Shown: positions 7,460 through 16,319, numbered from the stretch's first letter. The stretch is 64,000 nucleotides of DNA from Bacillus paramycoides (GCF_001884235.1 NZ_MAOI01000040.1:48679-112678); one strand, 5' to 3'. Notes: a model not told the origin generated them from the letters alone. Made by a program: numbers and translations.

Positions 7460-8992
7460 ATGAGTCGTAAAAAATATTCATCTACTCAAAAAAAGCGTCA
7501 TCCGAATGTATCTGGACGCTTGCGAAACCATATACAAAATCGTTCTTTAGCAGAAATGTACGCCTCTCTTTTTGAACATAATCCTGATAGTATTATTTCA
7601 TTGAGTTTAGAAGGAGTTATTTTACATATTAATCCCTCTGCTGAAAAATTTTTAGGTTACACTTCTCACGAATTAGAGCGTAAAACAATCACTTCTATTT
7701 TAGAAGCACATATTTCTGATCAAGTGCTACAATACATAAAAAATACTGCAGCTAATGATCAAAAAGAGTATATTATCTCTATTTATCATAAAGACGGATA
7801 TTTACTAGATGTCGTAACAAAATTAGTTCCTATTTTTGTTAAAAACCGTTTAACAGGTGTATACGCCATTATGAAACCCCTTGAAAAATCAGATAGAATT
7901 GAGAAAGTATTAAAAGATAGTGAGAAACGATTGCGCACATTAATGAATTCAATGCCTGCGTTTGTTATATTTAAAGATCATGAAGGACGCTGGCTTGAAG
8001 CGAATGACTATGCACTTTCTTGCTTCGATTTCCATAATGTACCCTATCACGGAAAGAAAGATGGGGAACTCATTCAATATAACGAAGCGTACCGAGAAGC
8101 TTTTTTACATTGTGAAGAAGTTGATGAACTAACATGGCAAAAAGGACAAATTCTTCACGGTGAAGAATTTATCATACATAGAGATGATTTCGACCTAATT
8201 TTAAGCATTTCAAAAGTCCCACTCTTCCACCCTGATGGCTCCCGCAAAGGTCTTATAGTGATGGGAAGGGATGTTACCGAACTAAAGGAAACTGAAAAAT
8301 TATTACGAAAATCCGAAAAGCTTGCAGTAGTAGGACAACTGACAGCTGGAATTGCGCATGAAATTAGAAACCCGCTAACTTCATTGAAAGGATTTTTAAC
8401 ATTATTACATCCAGAGATAAATGAGGAAAATAAATGGTATGTAGACGTTATGCTAAGTGAAATTTCACAAATGGAATCCATAACAAGCCAATTTATGGCG
8501 ATGTCTAAACCACAAGTGCTTGCTATTCATACTTGCAACATACAAACATTAATTGAAGAAGTAGTAACTTTTATTTTACCAACTGCTATTATGCATAGCG
8601 TTCATATCATTATGGACCATTTTAATCATACTTCTGACATTCAATGTGACAGTAATCAATTAAAACAAGTTTTTATTAACATATTAAAAAATGCCATCGA
8701 GGCGATGCCGAATGGCGGCAACATCTTCATTCAAACAACATCGTTAGAAAATGATTTCATTTCAATACGCATTATTGATGAAGGGTGTGGAATACCTGAA
8801 GAGCGCATGTCACGTCTTGGAGAACCTTTTTATAGCTTAAAAGAAAAAGGAACTGGTCTCGGCTTAATGATATGCTATAAAATCATCCAAGAGCATCACG
8901 GAAAACTATTCATTTCAAGTGAATTAAATAAAGGAACAACTGTTGATATCCAATTACCAATCACTGCATCTCAGCCTGTACCAAACTCTTAA
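7460..8992 (+). CDS. PAS-domain sensor histidine kinase, sporulation-kinase type
   Basis: A 510-residue soluble kinase with no membrane segment. Two PAS domains lie at about residues 30-140 and 155-275, then HisKA with phospho-acceptor His300 (AGIAHEIRNPLTSLKG) and a HATPase_c domain with N box (NAIEAMPNGG), G1 (DEGCGIPEE) and G2 (GTGLGLMICYK). No response regulator is adjacent, which is typical of orphan kinases feeding the Spo0F-Spo0A phosphorelay. I recall a B. anthracis sporulation kinase encoded a few genes from its hut operon; this may be its orthologue. Start 7460 was chosen for GGAGG 7 bases upstream, not the TTG at 7442. Confidence 0.9.
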   Translation: MSRKKYSSTQKKRHPNVSGRLRNHIQNRSLAEMYASLFEHNPDSIISLSLEGVILHINPSAEKFLGYTSHELERKTITSILEAHISDQVLQYIKNTAANDQKEYIISIYHKDGYLLDVVTKLVPIFVKNRLTGVYAIMKPLEKSDRIEKVLKDSEKRLRTLMNSMPAFVIFKDHEGRWLEANDYALSCFDFHNVPYHGKKDGELIQYNEAYREAFLHCEEVDELTWQKGQILHGEEFIIHRDDFDLILSISKVPLFHPDGSRKGLIVMGRDVTELKETEKLLRKSEKLAVVGQLTAGIAHEIRNPLTSLKGFLTLLHPEINEENKWYVDVMLSEISQMESITSQFMAMSKPQVLAIHTCNIQTLIEEVVTFILPTAIMHSVHIIMDHFNHTSDIQCDSNQLKQVFINILKNAIEAMPNGGNIFIQTTSLENDFISIRIIDEGCGIPEERMSRLGEPFYSLKEKGTGLGLMICYKIIQEHHGKLFISSELNKGTTVDIQLPITASQPVPNS

Positions 8993-9077
8993 CTATGCTA
9001 TATCAATATAATAAAAGGCCCCTACTAGTTGTTATAAGTATTTCAATTATTATGGAAAACATCTAAAATAACACGCT

Positions 9078-9119
9078 AAAAAGCTCAAAGTCCCTATATG
9101 ACTCTGAGCTTTATTTTTG
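9078..9119. terminator. Terminator after the histidine kinase gene
   Basis: AAAAGCTCAAAGT pairs with ACTCTGAGCTTT with one mismatch and is followed by TATTTTT. It can also serve the convergent gene ending at 9136. Confidence 0.82.
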
Positions 9120-9135
9120 TATAAAACGCATTTCA

Positions 9136-9927
9136 TTACATCCATTCTCTTCCATGTTCACGAATGAATTTAATATCGGTTTCATAATGTTCAAGGTGTC
9201 CTTCATCTATCATTTTTTGAAAGTTCCTATCGCCTTCTTTAGCTTTTCTTTTCATGTATTTACATAACCCTTCTAATCGGAGCAATACCATCTCCAAATA
9301 ATCTTCTTCCATATCATCACCGTATGATTCAAAAAACAATTTAACTCTTTGCTTTATACGGTCAGCATGCTGTAATGAATTATAATAAACTGCCTCACCT
9401 GTTTCTGTATAATAAACTCTACTTAAAGGGACACAAGTGTAAAGAGTATACGCTATGTCCCAAAGTCTTGGACCCGGAGCAGCAACATCAAAATCGATAA
9501 TACCTACTGGTTTTTCGTTATTAAAAACAATGTTGTATATTGCAAAATCATTGTGGCATACAACCTCTATTTTATTTGGAGTATTATCCATCGGTTTCCA
9601 ATCATCTAATAACGGAAAGTCACTCACAGCATCATGATAAAGACGGAGCATCTTCGCTATCTCTTTTAAAACATCATTAGACCTCATGTATTCTTTTAAA
9701 GGATAATTACCAGCTTCTCCTTCAAAAAATGATAATATCTCTCTATCTCTTTCATCAATCCCTAAAAACTTTGGTGCATAACTAAACCCTTTGTTTTCCA
9801 AATGGTTTAATAGTTTATGAATTTTGGTACTGCCCTGCTTTAATTCCCGTCGAACAGTATCTTTCGAACGATATACGTTTGAGACATTCCCTCCCGTTAG
9901 CATTTCTTCATTTTCGTAGTTTGACAT
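9136..9927 (-). CDS. Aminoglycoside phosphotransferase-family kinase
   Basis: A 263-residue protein of the APH/choline-kinase fold. The N-lobe has GGNVSNVYRSKDTVRRE as nucleotide loop. The catalytic loop VCHNDFAIYNIVF carries the HxDxxxxN motif, and IIDFDVAAPGPRLWDIAY carries the metal-binding DFD. Families of this kind phosphorylate aminoglycosides, homoserine, choline or sugars; chromosomal Bacillus members are mostly uncharacterised, so resistance should not be assumed. It is transcribed alone. Confidence 0.87.
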   Translation of the reverse strand: MSNYENEEMLTGGNVSNVYRSKDTVRRELKQGSTKIHKLLNHLENKGFSYAPKFLGIDERDREILSFFEGEAGNYPLKEYMRSNDVLKEIAKMLRLYHDAVSDFPLLDDWKPMDNTPNKIEVVCHNDFAIYNIVFNNEKPVGIIDFDVAAPGPRLWDIAYTLYTCVPLSRVYYTETGEAVYYNSLQHADRIKQRVKLFFESYGDDMEEDYLEMVLLRLEGLCKYMKRKAKEGDRNFQKMIDEGHLEHYETDIKFIREHGREWM

Positions 9928-10082
9928 CTAATAATTCCCCTCCATTATTAAAAAATCGACACTCTTAAAACAAATTGCCGATTTTTCTACACTCCTGCTC
10001 ATTAACACAACAGGAACCCCTTTGCTTTTCTTCATATTTTAACATAACTTTCCTGTTCTTTTTAACACCCTGAATAGCAACA

Positions 10083-10124
10083 AAAAAATCGAGTATAAAA
10101 TCTTTATGATTTCACACTCGATTT
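10083..10124. terminator. Terminator after the MhqD-like hydrolase gene
   Basis: AAATCGAGT and ACTCGATTT form a 9-base-pair stem around a 21-base loop with flanking A-rich sequence (T run on the minus strand). It lies 10 bases past the stop at 10135. Confidence 0.72.
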
Positions 10125-10134
10125 AGCCTATTAT

Positions 10135-10752
10135 TTATGCATGTGGAAACACTCTTTCATACCACTCTGTTGCTTTTTCTACTTCATTAATCGTTAATTG
10201 ATGCCCTCTATTCTCCCAGTGCATTGTTACACTAGCATTCGCATTTTCTAGTAACGCCTTTAATTCCTCTGACTCTGCTGATGAACAAATCGGATCATTT
10301 GTTCCAGCAGCAATAAACACTGTTTTCTCTACTAAATTAGGAAGTTTTATCCCTCTTCTCGGTACCATTGGATGGTGAAGAATGGCACCTTTTAATGCAT
10401 TTTCGTAATGGAATAATAAACTTGCTGCAATATTTGCTCCATTTGAGTACCCAACAGCTACAATATTATCTCTATCAAATCCATATGTTTTTGCTGCTTC
10501 ATTCAAAAATTCATTCAATTCCTTCGTACGGAAAACGAGATCCTCTTCATCAAAAATACCTTCTGCTAATCTACGGAAGAAACGAGGCATTCCATTTTCT
10601 AACACATTCCCACGAACACTTAATACAGAAGCTTCTGGATCAACTCTTTCGGCAAGCGGTAATAAATCTAATTCATTTCCACCCGTACCATGTAGCAATA
10701 ATAGTGTTGGTTTTGACGCATCTTTTCCTTTTTGAAAAACATGTTTCATCAT
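10135..10752 (-). CDS. mhqD: Alpha/beta hydrolase, MhqD-like carboxylesterase
   Basis: A 205-residue alpha/beta hydrolase of the phospholipase/carboxylesterase group. The oxyanion region LLLLHGTGGNELDLLPLA, nucleophile elbow GYSNGA (Ser near residue 122), Asp in AAGTNDPICS and His in NRGHQLTI form a complete catalytic triad. In B. subtilis MhqD is co-transcribed with a ring-cleaving dioxygenase and induced by methylhydroquinone. Here the dioxygenase gene is 32 bases upstream on the same strand, matching that layout. An ATG three bases downstream is an equally good start. Confidence 0.87.
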   Translation of the reverse strand: MMKHVFQKGKDASKPTLLLLHGTGGNELDLLPLAERVDPEASVLSVRGNVLENGMPRFFRRLAEGIFDEEDLVFRTKELNEFLNEAAKTYGFDRDNIVAVGYSNGANIAASLLFHYENALKGAILHHPMVPRRGIKLPNLVEKTVFIAAGTNDPICSSAESEELKALLENANASVTMHWENRGHQLTINEVEKATEWYERVFPHA

Positions 10753-10784
10753 TATCCTTTATCCCCTTTCAATCACTTATATAA

Positions 10785-11723
10785 TTAGTCTAATTCTCTT
10801 ACTTCAATTGGTAATAGTGTTTGTTCAATCTGTTTTCTATGTGGTTCATATCGCTCAGGAAGCATTAATTCTTCACCCATCGTTGCTTGCGTTTCATCAT
10901 GTGCAAATCCCGGAGGATCCGTTGCAATTTCAAATAAAATTTCCCCGTGCTCTCTAAAGTAAATGGCATTAAAATAATTTCGATCTTGAACAGGAGTAAC
11001 ACCATATCCAAAGCGTGAAACATGTTCTTTCCAGTCTAATTGATCAGCATCATTAATAGCTCTCCATGCAATATGGTGAACCGTACCAACACCCATTTGC
11101 CCGCGTCCAATAGAATTTAACTTTAAATCAATTACATTTCCAATTTCAGCTGAAGAACGGAATCGAACAAACTCTCCCTCTTCTCCAACTTTTTCAAGTC
11201 CCATTACATGTTCTAACAGTTCGGCAGTTTTTTGAGGCTGTGCAGATAAAAGGACAGCACCACCAAATCCTTTAATCGCAACTTCTGGCGTAACTCCTCC
11301 AAAACTCCAATTATTCGCTTGGCCTTCTTCTCTTTCAACAATCTCTAGATGCAAACCATGCGGGTCATCAAATTCTAAATACTGTTCTCCAAAGCGCGTC
11401 ATTTTTGTATATGAAATATCGAAGTGCTCCAATCTCTTTTCCCAAAATCCTATAGTACCTTTAGGTACAACGTATGAAGTTATTCCTACTTGCCCATCTC
11501 CTATGACACCTTGTTGAGCACCTGTCCAAGGGAAAAATGTAATAATTGTTCCTGGCTTTCCTCCTTCATCCCCAAAGTAAAGGTGATACGTACCTGGATC
11601 ATCAAAATTCACTGTTTGTTTTACTAAACGCAAACCTAATACACCTGCATAGAAATCTACATTTTCTTGTGGATGACCTACGATTGCTGTAATATGATGA
11701 ATCCCCATTGTTTTCTTTTCCAT
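10785..11723 (-). CDS. mhqE: Ring-cleaving dioxygenase, MhqE/MhqO type (two VOC domains)
   Basis: A 312-residue extradiol-type dioxygenase made of two VOC domains. Likely metal ligands are His in IHHITAIV near residue 8, His in VHHIAWRA in the second domain, and Glu in EILFEIATD near the C-terminus. It is thought to open hydroquinone or catechol-like rings. Three MhqR-type operators lie upstream and an MhqD-like hydrolase lies downstream, so it corresponds best to mhqED of B. subtilis, although MhqO is nearly as similar. The start at 11723 was chosen because GGAGTGGG precedes it, instead of the ATG at 11744. Confidence 0.9.
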   Translation of the reverse strand: MEKKTMGIHHITAIVGHPQENVDFYAGVLGLRLVKQTVNFDDPGTYHLYFGDEGGKPGTIITFFPWTGAQQGVIGDGQVGITSYVVPKGTIGFWEKRLEHFDISYTKMTRFGEQYLEFDDPHGLHLEIVEREEGQANNWSFGGVTPEVAIKGFGGAVLLSAQPQKTAELLEHVMGLEKVGEEGEFVRFRSSAEIGNVIDLKLNSIGRGQMGVGTVHHIAWRAINDADQLDWKEHVSRFGYGVTPVQDRNYFNAIYFREHGEILFEIATDPPGFAHDETQATMGEELMLPERYEPHRKQIEQTLLPIEVRELD

Positions 11724-11825
11724 TTCGCCCACTCCTTTTTTCATTTCATTTTTAAAGAACTGCTATACGCTAAAATTCATTATTCATTTTGTCCATTTGA
11801 TTAAGTTCAATCCGTAATGTCATTT

Positions 11826-11843
11826 TATCTCGAATTTGAGATA
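11826..11843. promoter_or_regulatory. MhqR-type operator 1
   Basis: TATCTCGAATTTGAGATA is a palindrome with one mismatch. It matches the B. subtilis MhqR operator consensus (tATCTcgaAtTCgAGATa) as I know it. It is about 100 bases upstream of the dioxygenase start. Confidence 0.85.
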
Positions 11844-11880
11844 TTTTTTAAAAACTCACACATTCCATTCTATTTAAATT

Positions 11881-11898
11881 TATCTCGAATTCGAGATA
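11881..11898. promoter_or_regulatory. MhqR-type operator 2 (perfect palindrome)
   Basis: TATCTCGAATTCGAGATA is a perfect 18-base palindrome and a full match to the MhqR operator consensus. It is 55 bases from operator 1. Confidence 0.9.
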
Positions 11899-11985
11899 AA
11901 TAACAAAAAAACTACAGTTCCTACAATATGCTTAGTTTACTATTATATAAAATATCGGTTTTATAATTTAGAATACCTTCGAATT

Positions 11986-12003
11986 TATCTTGAATTCGAG
12001 ATT
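11986..12003. promoter_or_regulatory. MhqR-type operator 3
   Basis: TATCTTGAATTCGAGATT matches the MhqR operator with two arm mismatches. It is 105 bases from operator 2. Between operator 3 and the terminator at 12172 no gene is seen. Confidence 0.8.
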
Positions 12004-12171
12004 TATTATAATCTAATTATTTTTCATTGTCAATGAGGATCCCGTTTAATTTTTCCATCAAAAATAATTTTCTGACAACTGCTGCATATTAAATATATAT
12101 TATAAAAGGTACAAACGACAAGCGGAAATATTCGAGCAATATTTTTCTAACTTCCCTATATTCCTATAATC

Positions 12172-12199
12172 AAAAAAGCCATACAAATGTATGACTTTT
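12172..12199. terminator. Terminator after the glutamate synthase-family gene
   Basis: AAAAGCCATACA and TGTATGACTTTT pair with a 2-base loop and one mismatch. It lies past the stop at 12236. Confidence 0.7.
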
Positions 12200-12235
12200 G
12201 ACCAACATTTTTTATTTAGCTACATCCTTACACAT

Positions 12236-13810
12236 TTACTTCTCGCTTACGTCGGGAAACAATTCCGAAAGAGAAATCACCCTCCCAGTCTCATCTTTAA
12301 ACACAATATGCTCTCTCGTTAAATGGCGCGGACTCTTTACTCCCGCTGCCGCCGCTAATGAAAACAAACTATATCTCATACTAATTATATAGTTCATTAC
12401 TCGCCATTTCTTCTCATACGGATCTAACGCTTTTTGATAGTGAGGATTCGTTGTCGCAACACCTGATGGACATTGTCCTGAATTACATTGAAGTGCCATA
12501 ATACAGCCGCTTGCCATCATAAATCCACGGGCTGAATTTACAGCATCTGCTCCAATTGCTAAAGCGATTGCCACTTTATCTGGTGTGATTAATTTCCCAG
12601 AGGCAAACACCTTTAATTTATCCCGGACCCCATAATGATTCGCTGTATCAATAAATGTAATTAATGCTGGAATAAGCGGCAGCCCCATACTATCTGCCAT
12701 CGATTTATACGTTGCACCTGATCCACCTTCTGAACCATCGATTGTAATAAAATCTGGATAGATGTTTAATTCTTTCATTGTTTTCAATAAGTCTTCCAAC
12801 GGCTCCTGTTGACCAATTACAATTTTCATACCGACTGGTTTACCGCCGTTTTCTTGCAAATTTTGAATAAAATATAAAGCCTCTACCGCATTATTAATAA
12901 ATGAAAATCGATTTGGCGAATTAATCGTCTCTCCTTCTCGTACTTTCCGAACGGAAGCAATTTTCTCATTTACCTTCTGTCCTTCTAAATGACCACCACG
13001 TATTTTTGCTCCTTGCCCAAATTTCAACTCAAATGCTTTAATATTGCTTTCTCTCGCTTTTTCAATAAATTCCTTCATTGAAAAATTCCCTTCCTCATCA
13101 CGATATCCGAATAACCCTGGACCAATTTGTGCGATAATATTTGCACCTGTATGTAAATGTTCCGGTATTACGCCTCCTTCTCCAGTATTAATCCATGAAC
13201 CACCTGCCATTTTCGCTCCAAACCCAGTTGATAAAATATAATTTTCTCCAATTGCACCGTAAGAAGTCGCTGATGCACCGAACATGCCATGTAGTTTCCA
13301 TGGATATTTACGATTTTCACCGACTATAATTGCATCGTCTTCTTCGTATAACCAAAGGTTTGTTGTATCCGCTGTCAATTTCTCTCTTCTTGAAAATAAT
13401 CCCTCTTTTTGAATCACATACTTTTTCCCCTCACGCTCTTGCGTTAGATTCACACTTAATTCATCTGTTAATGTTGGAAATAATGTATTAGCAATATAAT
13501 AGCCAGAAGCATCAAAATCTCGTTTTGATCCAAAACCAAGTATTTCAGAACGATATTTTGCTAAAAACATAACACTTTGAAAATCGTAACGCGAAAAAGG
13601 TTTTCCATCAGTATCATGGTCAAACCAATATTGCCGGAATTCCGGTCCTATCTTTTCAAGTAAATAGCGCATCCTTCCTAAATATGGATGCAATTTTAAG
13701 ATAGAATGATGCGTCCGTTTTTTAATAAAAAATGTAATGATAAAAAAGATAATTAGAAGTAGCATCAAAAAGAGCAATATACTAATAATAACGAGTAGCG
13801 CTTCATTCAT
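12236..13810 (-). CDS. FMN-binding glutamate synthase-family protein (YerD-like)
   Basis: A 524-residue protein with one N-terminal membrane segment (residues 3-28) and then the FMN-binding central domain of glutamate synthase. Visible are GATSYGAIGE, the phosphate-binding TIDGSEGGSGAT and the Cys cluster CNSGQCPSGVATT that corresponds to the iron-sulfur ligands of GltB. The glutaminase domain and the GXGXG domain are absent, so it is not a full glutamate synthase and its reaction is unknown. The start at 13810 follows GGGGGAAG; upstream in-frame codons run into the terminator of the next gene. Confidence 0.88.
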   Translation of the reverse strand: MNEALLVIISILLFLMLLLIIFFIITFFIKKRTHHSILKLHPYLGRMRYLLEKIGPEFRQYWFDHDTDGKPFSRYDFQSVMFLAKYRSEILGFGSKRDFDASGYYIANTLFPTLTDELSVNLTQEREGKKYVIQKEGLFSRREKLTADTTNLWLYEEDDAIIVGENRKYPWKLHGMFGASATSYGAIGENYILSTGFGAKMAGGSWINTGEGGVIPEHLHTGANIIAQIGPGLFGYRDEEGNFSMKEFIEKARESNIKAFELKFGQGAKIRGGHLEGQKVNEKIASVRKVREGETINSPNRFSFINNAVEALYFIQNLQENGGKPVGMKIVIGQQEPLEDLLKTMKELNIYPDFITIDGSEGGSGATYKSMADSMGLPLIPALITFIDTANHYGVRDKLKVFASGKLITPDKVAIALAIGADAVNSARGFMMASGCIMALQCNSGQCPSGVATTNPHYQKALDPYEKKWRVMNYIISMRYSLFSLAAAAGVKSPRHLTREHIVFKDETGRVISLSELFPDVSEK

Positions 13811-13841
13811 TCTGCTTCCCCCTATATATGAAGTTCCATAA

Positions 13842-13874
13842 TAAAAAGAGAACACTCGATGTGTTCTCTTTTTA
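13842..13874. terminator. Terminator after the Old Yellow Enzyme gene
   Basis: AAAAAGAGAACAC and GTGTTCTCTTTTT pair perfectly around a 4-base loop. It sits between two minus-strand genes and directly follows the stop at 13882. Confidence 0.9.
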
Positions 13875-13881
13875 TCCTTAT

Positions 13882-15009
13882 TCACACTAACGTAGCAAGA
13901 TGCTCTTTCGCATCATATTCGATTAAACTTTCAGCATTTTTAATTCGATGAACAAAATCTGGGTTCGCAATTAACGGTCTTCCAAATGCCGCTACATCAA
14001 TTGTTCCCTCTTGCAATGCTTCTTCTGCCTCTTTCGGATTCAAATTCCCTACTCCTACGATAGTACCATCCCAATATTTTCTTACTAATTGATGAAAATT
14101 CTTTCCGTCAGCAATAACTGCTGTATAATTCATCGTTGACGGATGGATCATTGTTAATCCAACTTCTTTGAACATATTTACAAAAGTCTCAATCGCAAGT
14201 TCTGGATTTTCCCACATATAAGTAGGGTTATCACCTTTAAAGGCAGAGAAGCGAAGAAGTGTTTTATCAGCTCCAACCGCTTCTATTACAGCCTCTGTTA
14301 CTTCTTTCATAAATGTTAGCCTTTGCTTTAAGTTTCCACCGTATTTATCTGTTCGCTTATTCGCAAATTCATAAGTGAATTGATCAATTAAATATCCGTG
14401 TGCACCGTGAATTTCAACGCCATCGAATCCAGCTTCGATCGCATTTTTCGCAGCTTGTGCATATTGACCGATAACTTCTTTTATTTCTTCTATTGTCATT
14501 GCTTCTGGTGTATCAAACGGTTTTCGGAAACGCGGAACATTTCCCTCTGCAGCGATTGCTGACGGTGCTTGCGGCAATTGACCACCAATTATTTCATGAT
14601 GACTCATGCGTCCGACATGCCATATTTGTGCAATAATCGCTCCGCCTTCTTTATGTACTGCCTCCGTAACAGGTCTCCAAGAATCGACTTGCTCTTTCGT
14701 ATAAATACCTGGTACTCCTGGATTTCCTTTTGCTCTCGGGCTAATGACAATTCCCTCTGTAATAATTAATCCAATGCCATCAGCAGCACGTTTTCGGTAA
14801 TATTCGACTACGTCAGCACCAACTACGCCAGTCTCATTATTTGCAAAGCATCTCGTCATCGGTGCCATCGCTATGCGACTACGAAGAGACCAAGATCCAA
14901 TTTGAATCGGATCAAACAACTTCGTTTCTTCAATATTTTCAAAAGATCCCCAATCGTTTATATTTGTCCCTTCATAAATACTTGCCGATTTATTATTTGA
15001 ACTTGTCAT
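13882..15009 (-). CDS. Old Yellow Enzyme-family NADH:flavin oxidoreductase (alkene reductase)
   Basis: A 375-residue TIM-barrel flavoprotein. It shows the FMN-binding N-terminus (RIAMAPMTRCFAN), QIWHVGRMSH, the substrate-binding GVEIHGAHGYLIDQF (His-x-x-His pair), RTDKYGGNLKQR and the C-terminal VGNLNP and AAFGRPLIANPDF. It reduces activated double bonds and nitro compounds with NAD(P)H. It has about 35 extra N-terminal residues, longer than the usual ~360-residue enzymes. The neighbouring mhq genes suggest a shared role in electrophile or quinone detoxification, although its own promoter has no MhqR palindrome. Confidence 0.93.
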   Translation of the reverse strand: MTSSNNKSASIYEGTNINDWGSFENIEETKLFDPIQIGSWSLRSRIAMAPMTRCFANNETGVVGADVVEYYRKRAADGIGLIITEGIVISPRAKGNPGVPGIYTKEQVDSWRPVTEAVHKEGGAIIAQIWHVGRMSHHEIIGGQLPQAPSAIAAEGNVPRFRKPFDTPEAMTIEEIKEVIGQYAQAAKNAIEAGFDGVEIHGAHGYLIDQFTYEFANKRTDKYGGNLKQRLTFMKEVTEAVIEAVGADKTLLRFSAFKGDNPTYMWENPELAIETFVNMFKEVGLTMIHPSTMNYTAVIADGKNFHQLVRKYWDGTIVGVGNLNPKEAEEALQEGTIDVAAFGRPLIANPDFVHRIKNAESLIEYDAKEHLATLV

Positions 15010-15138
15010 TTTTCTTCCCCCTTACAAAAAAATTTACTATAATCGCATCATACTTACTTTTAAATAGTAACGTCAATTTATACGTCTTTACCATAAAACA
15101 TTCGAATATCAAAAAAATAGAATAACAAAAATAAAATT

Positions 15139-15169
15139 AAAAAGGTTTCCTAATTAGGAAACCTTTTTT
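15139..15169. terminator. Rho-independent terminator downstream of the carD-like gene region
   Basis: AAAAAGGTTTCC and GGAAACCTTTTTT pair perfectly around TAATTA. It could end minus-strand transcription from the CarD-like gene, although about 440 bases separate them. Confidence 0.8.
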
Positions 15170-15612
15170 AGTTGACCATATAAGGCTAACAATTCGTTTA
15201 TTTCTTTTATATAAAGAAAATAAACAATTATTATCTCCTCACATATGAGAAATTCCTTAACAATAGAAGTGAGAGCGGTTCAGTATTCTTCAAAAAATAA
15301 TAACTTATATATACCTAAAACAATGAAAGCCCTACCTCTCTTTCATCCTTACGGCTCCTCGTCCGTGCCAGTGTGAATCAGGATTGCAAAAATCAAGTAA
15401 CTATTTTATCGAGTTATTTAATTAAAATTCGAATATTCGTAAAAGAAATAAAAAATAAAAATGGATTAAATTGTAGTAATAACAAAAGAGGTTAATGCTC
15501 TAAAAGTGGTTTGAAAGAGTTGAATGTCTTTGAAATGATCGATTCTCTATAATTACGTTCCCAAAAAATTCAAGATCTTTTTTGGGATGTAATACATTAT
15601 TTGTAATGAACC
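15170..15612. other. Long gene-free region with a GC-richer structured segment
   Basis: No coding frame of note was found in these 440 bases. Bases 15323-15395 stand out as much richer in G and C than the flanks and can fold: ATGAAAG (15323-15329) pairs with CTTTCAT (15340-15346), and ACGG (15351-15354) pairs with CCGT (15363-15366). It could be a remnant of one of the small repeats interspersed in B. cereus-group genomes (bcr elements) or a structured RNA. Confidence 0.4.
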
Positions 15613-16074
15613 TTAACAAAAGCTTTTTATCTGATTTTCTGTGATACCTTCAATTAATCCCAGTTCACTAATCAAAAATTCATGTGCGTTATCTAACATT
15701 TTCTTTTCGCTTGCATTAAGTGCTTTTTCTTTCTGTATACGCATTAAATCACGCACAACTTCAGCACCTTCTTGTATTTTACCCGTTTTTATTTTATCAG
15801 TGTTCACTTTATACCTTTGTTTCCACGTAAGTAATCTATCTGATTCTCCATGCTGAAAAATATCTATTATGTGTGTTAATGCCTTTATATCCGTGACTGG
15901 TCGTATATTTGAATTCAATATTTTCCCTTCAGGAATCATTATTTCCATATTACTAGCCGACATTTTTATAACATAATACTGTTGTTTTTCCCCTGAGATT
16001 TCCTTCTCTTCTATGGCTTTAATTATACCTGCTCCCTGCATTGGATAAACAATGTTATCGCCAATTTGAAACAA
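15613..16074 (-). CDS. CarD/CdnL-family RNA polymerase-binding regulator (YdeB-like)
   Basis: A 153-residue protein. The N-terminal Tudor-like RNA polymerase interaction domain reads FQIGDNIVYPMQGAGIIKAIEEKEI, then YYVIKMSASNMEIMIPEGK, followed by a helical C-terminal domain. CarD proteins bind the RNA polymerase beta subunit and stabilise open complexes at promoters. The start is TTG at 16074: GGAGGTGG lies 5 bases upstream, and the family normally begins right at this FxxGDxVVYP segment. The in-frame ATG codons at 16089 and 16116 either overlap or precede that ribosome site. Confidence 0.9.
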   Translation of the reverse strand: MFQIGDNIVYPMQGAGIIKAIEEKEISGEKQQYYVIKMSASNMEIMIPEGKILNSNIRPVTDIKALTHIIDIFQHGESDRLLTWKQRYKVNTDKIKTGKIQEGAEVVRDLMRIQKEKALNASEKKMLDNAHEFLISELGLIEGITENQIKSFC

Positions 16075-16280
16075 ATAATCCACCTCCATATATGGTAACC
16101 TTCTCAATCTTAACATACATTCATTTTTTTAGCAAAATTTTTATTTTATCATAAAATCATTTTTCATGTCAATCCTTTTAAACTAAGAAAATGAATCCGT
16201 AAAATAACACTAAAAACCCGCAATTTTATTTACTTTCCCCTACATACATACGTTCTATTTCCACCTTCTCTTTAAACATA

Positions 16281-16319
16281 AAAACACATTACTACATATG
16301 AGTAGTAATGTGTTTTTTA
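16281..16319. terminator. Terminator of the hut operon
   Basis: AAAACACATTACTAC pairs with GTAGTAATGTGTTTT around a short loop. It follows hutG and can work on both strands. Confidence 0.88.

Noticed and set aside
9136-9927. Acquired aminoglycoside resistance gene
   Set aside because: Only the kinase fold is shared; no mobile element is nearby and base composition matches the neighbours.
9950-9987. AAAAATCG/CGATTTTT inverted repeat as a terminator
   Set aside because: It lies upstream of the APH-type gene, has a 22-base loop and short AT-rich arms, and no gene ends into it.
10368-10784. Plus-strand open frame of 138 codons
   Set aside because: Antisense to the MhqD-like hydrolase with low-complexity His/Leu-rich translation.
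12127-12155. AAATATT-CGAGC-AATATTT hairpin in the mhq upstream region as regulatory element
   Set aside because: Short AT-only stem, no matching gene end and no similarity to the MhqR operators; likely chance in AT-rich DNA.
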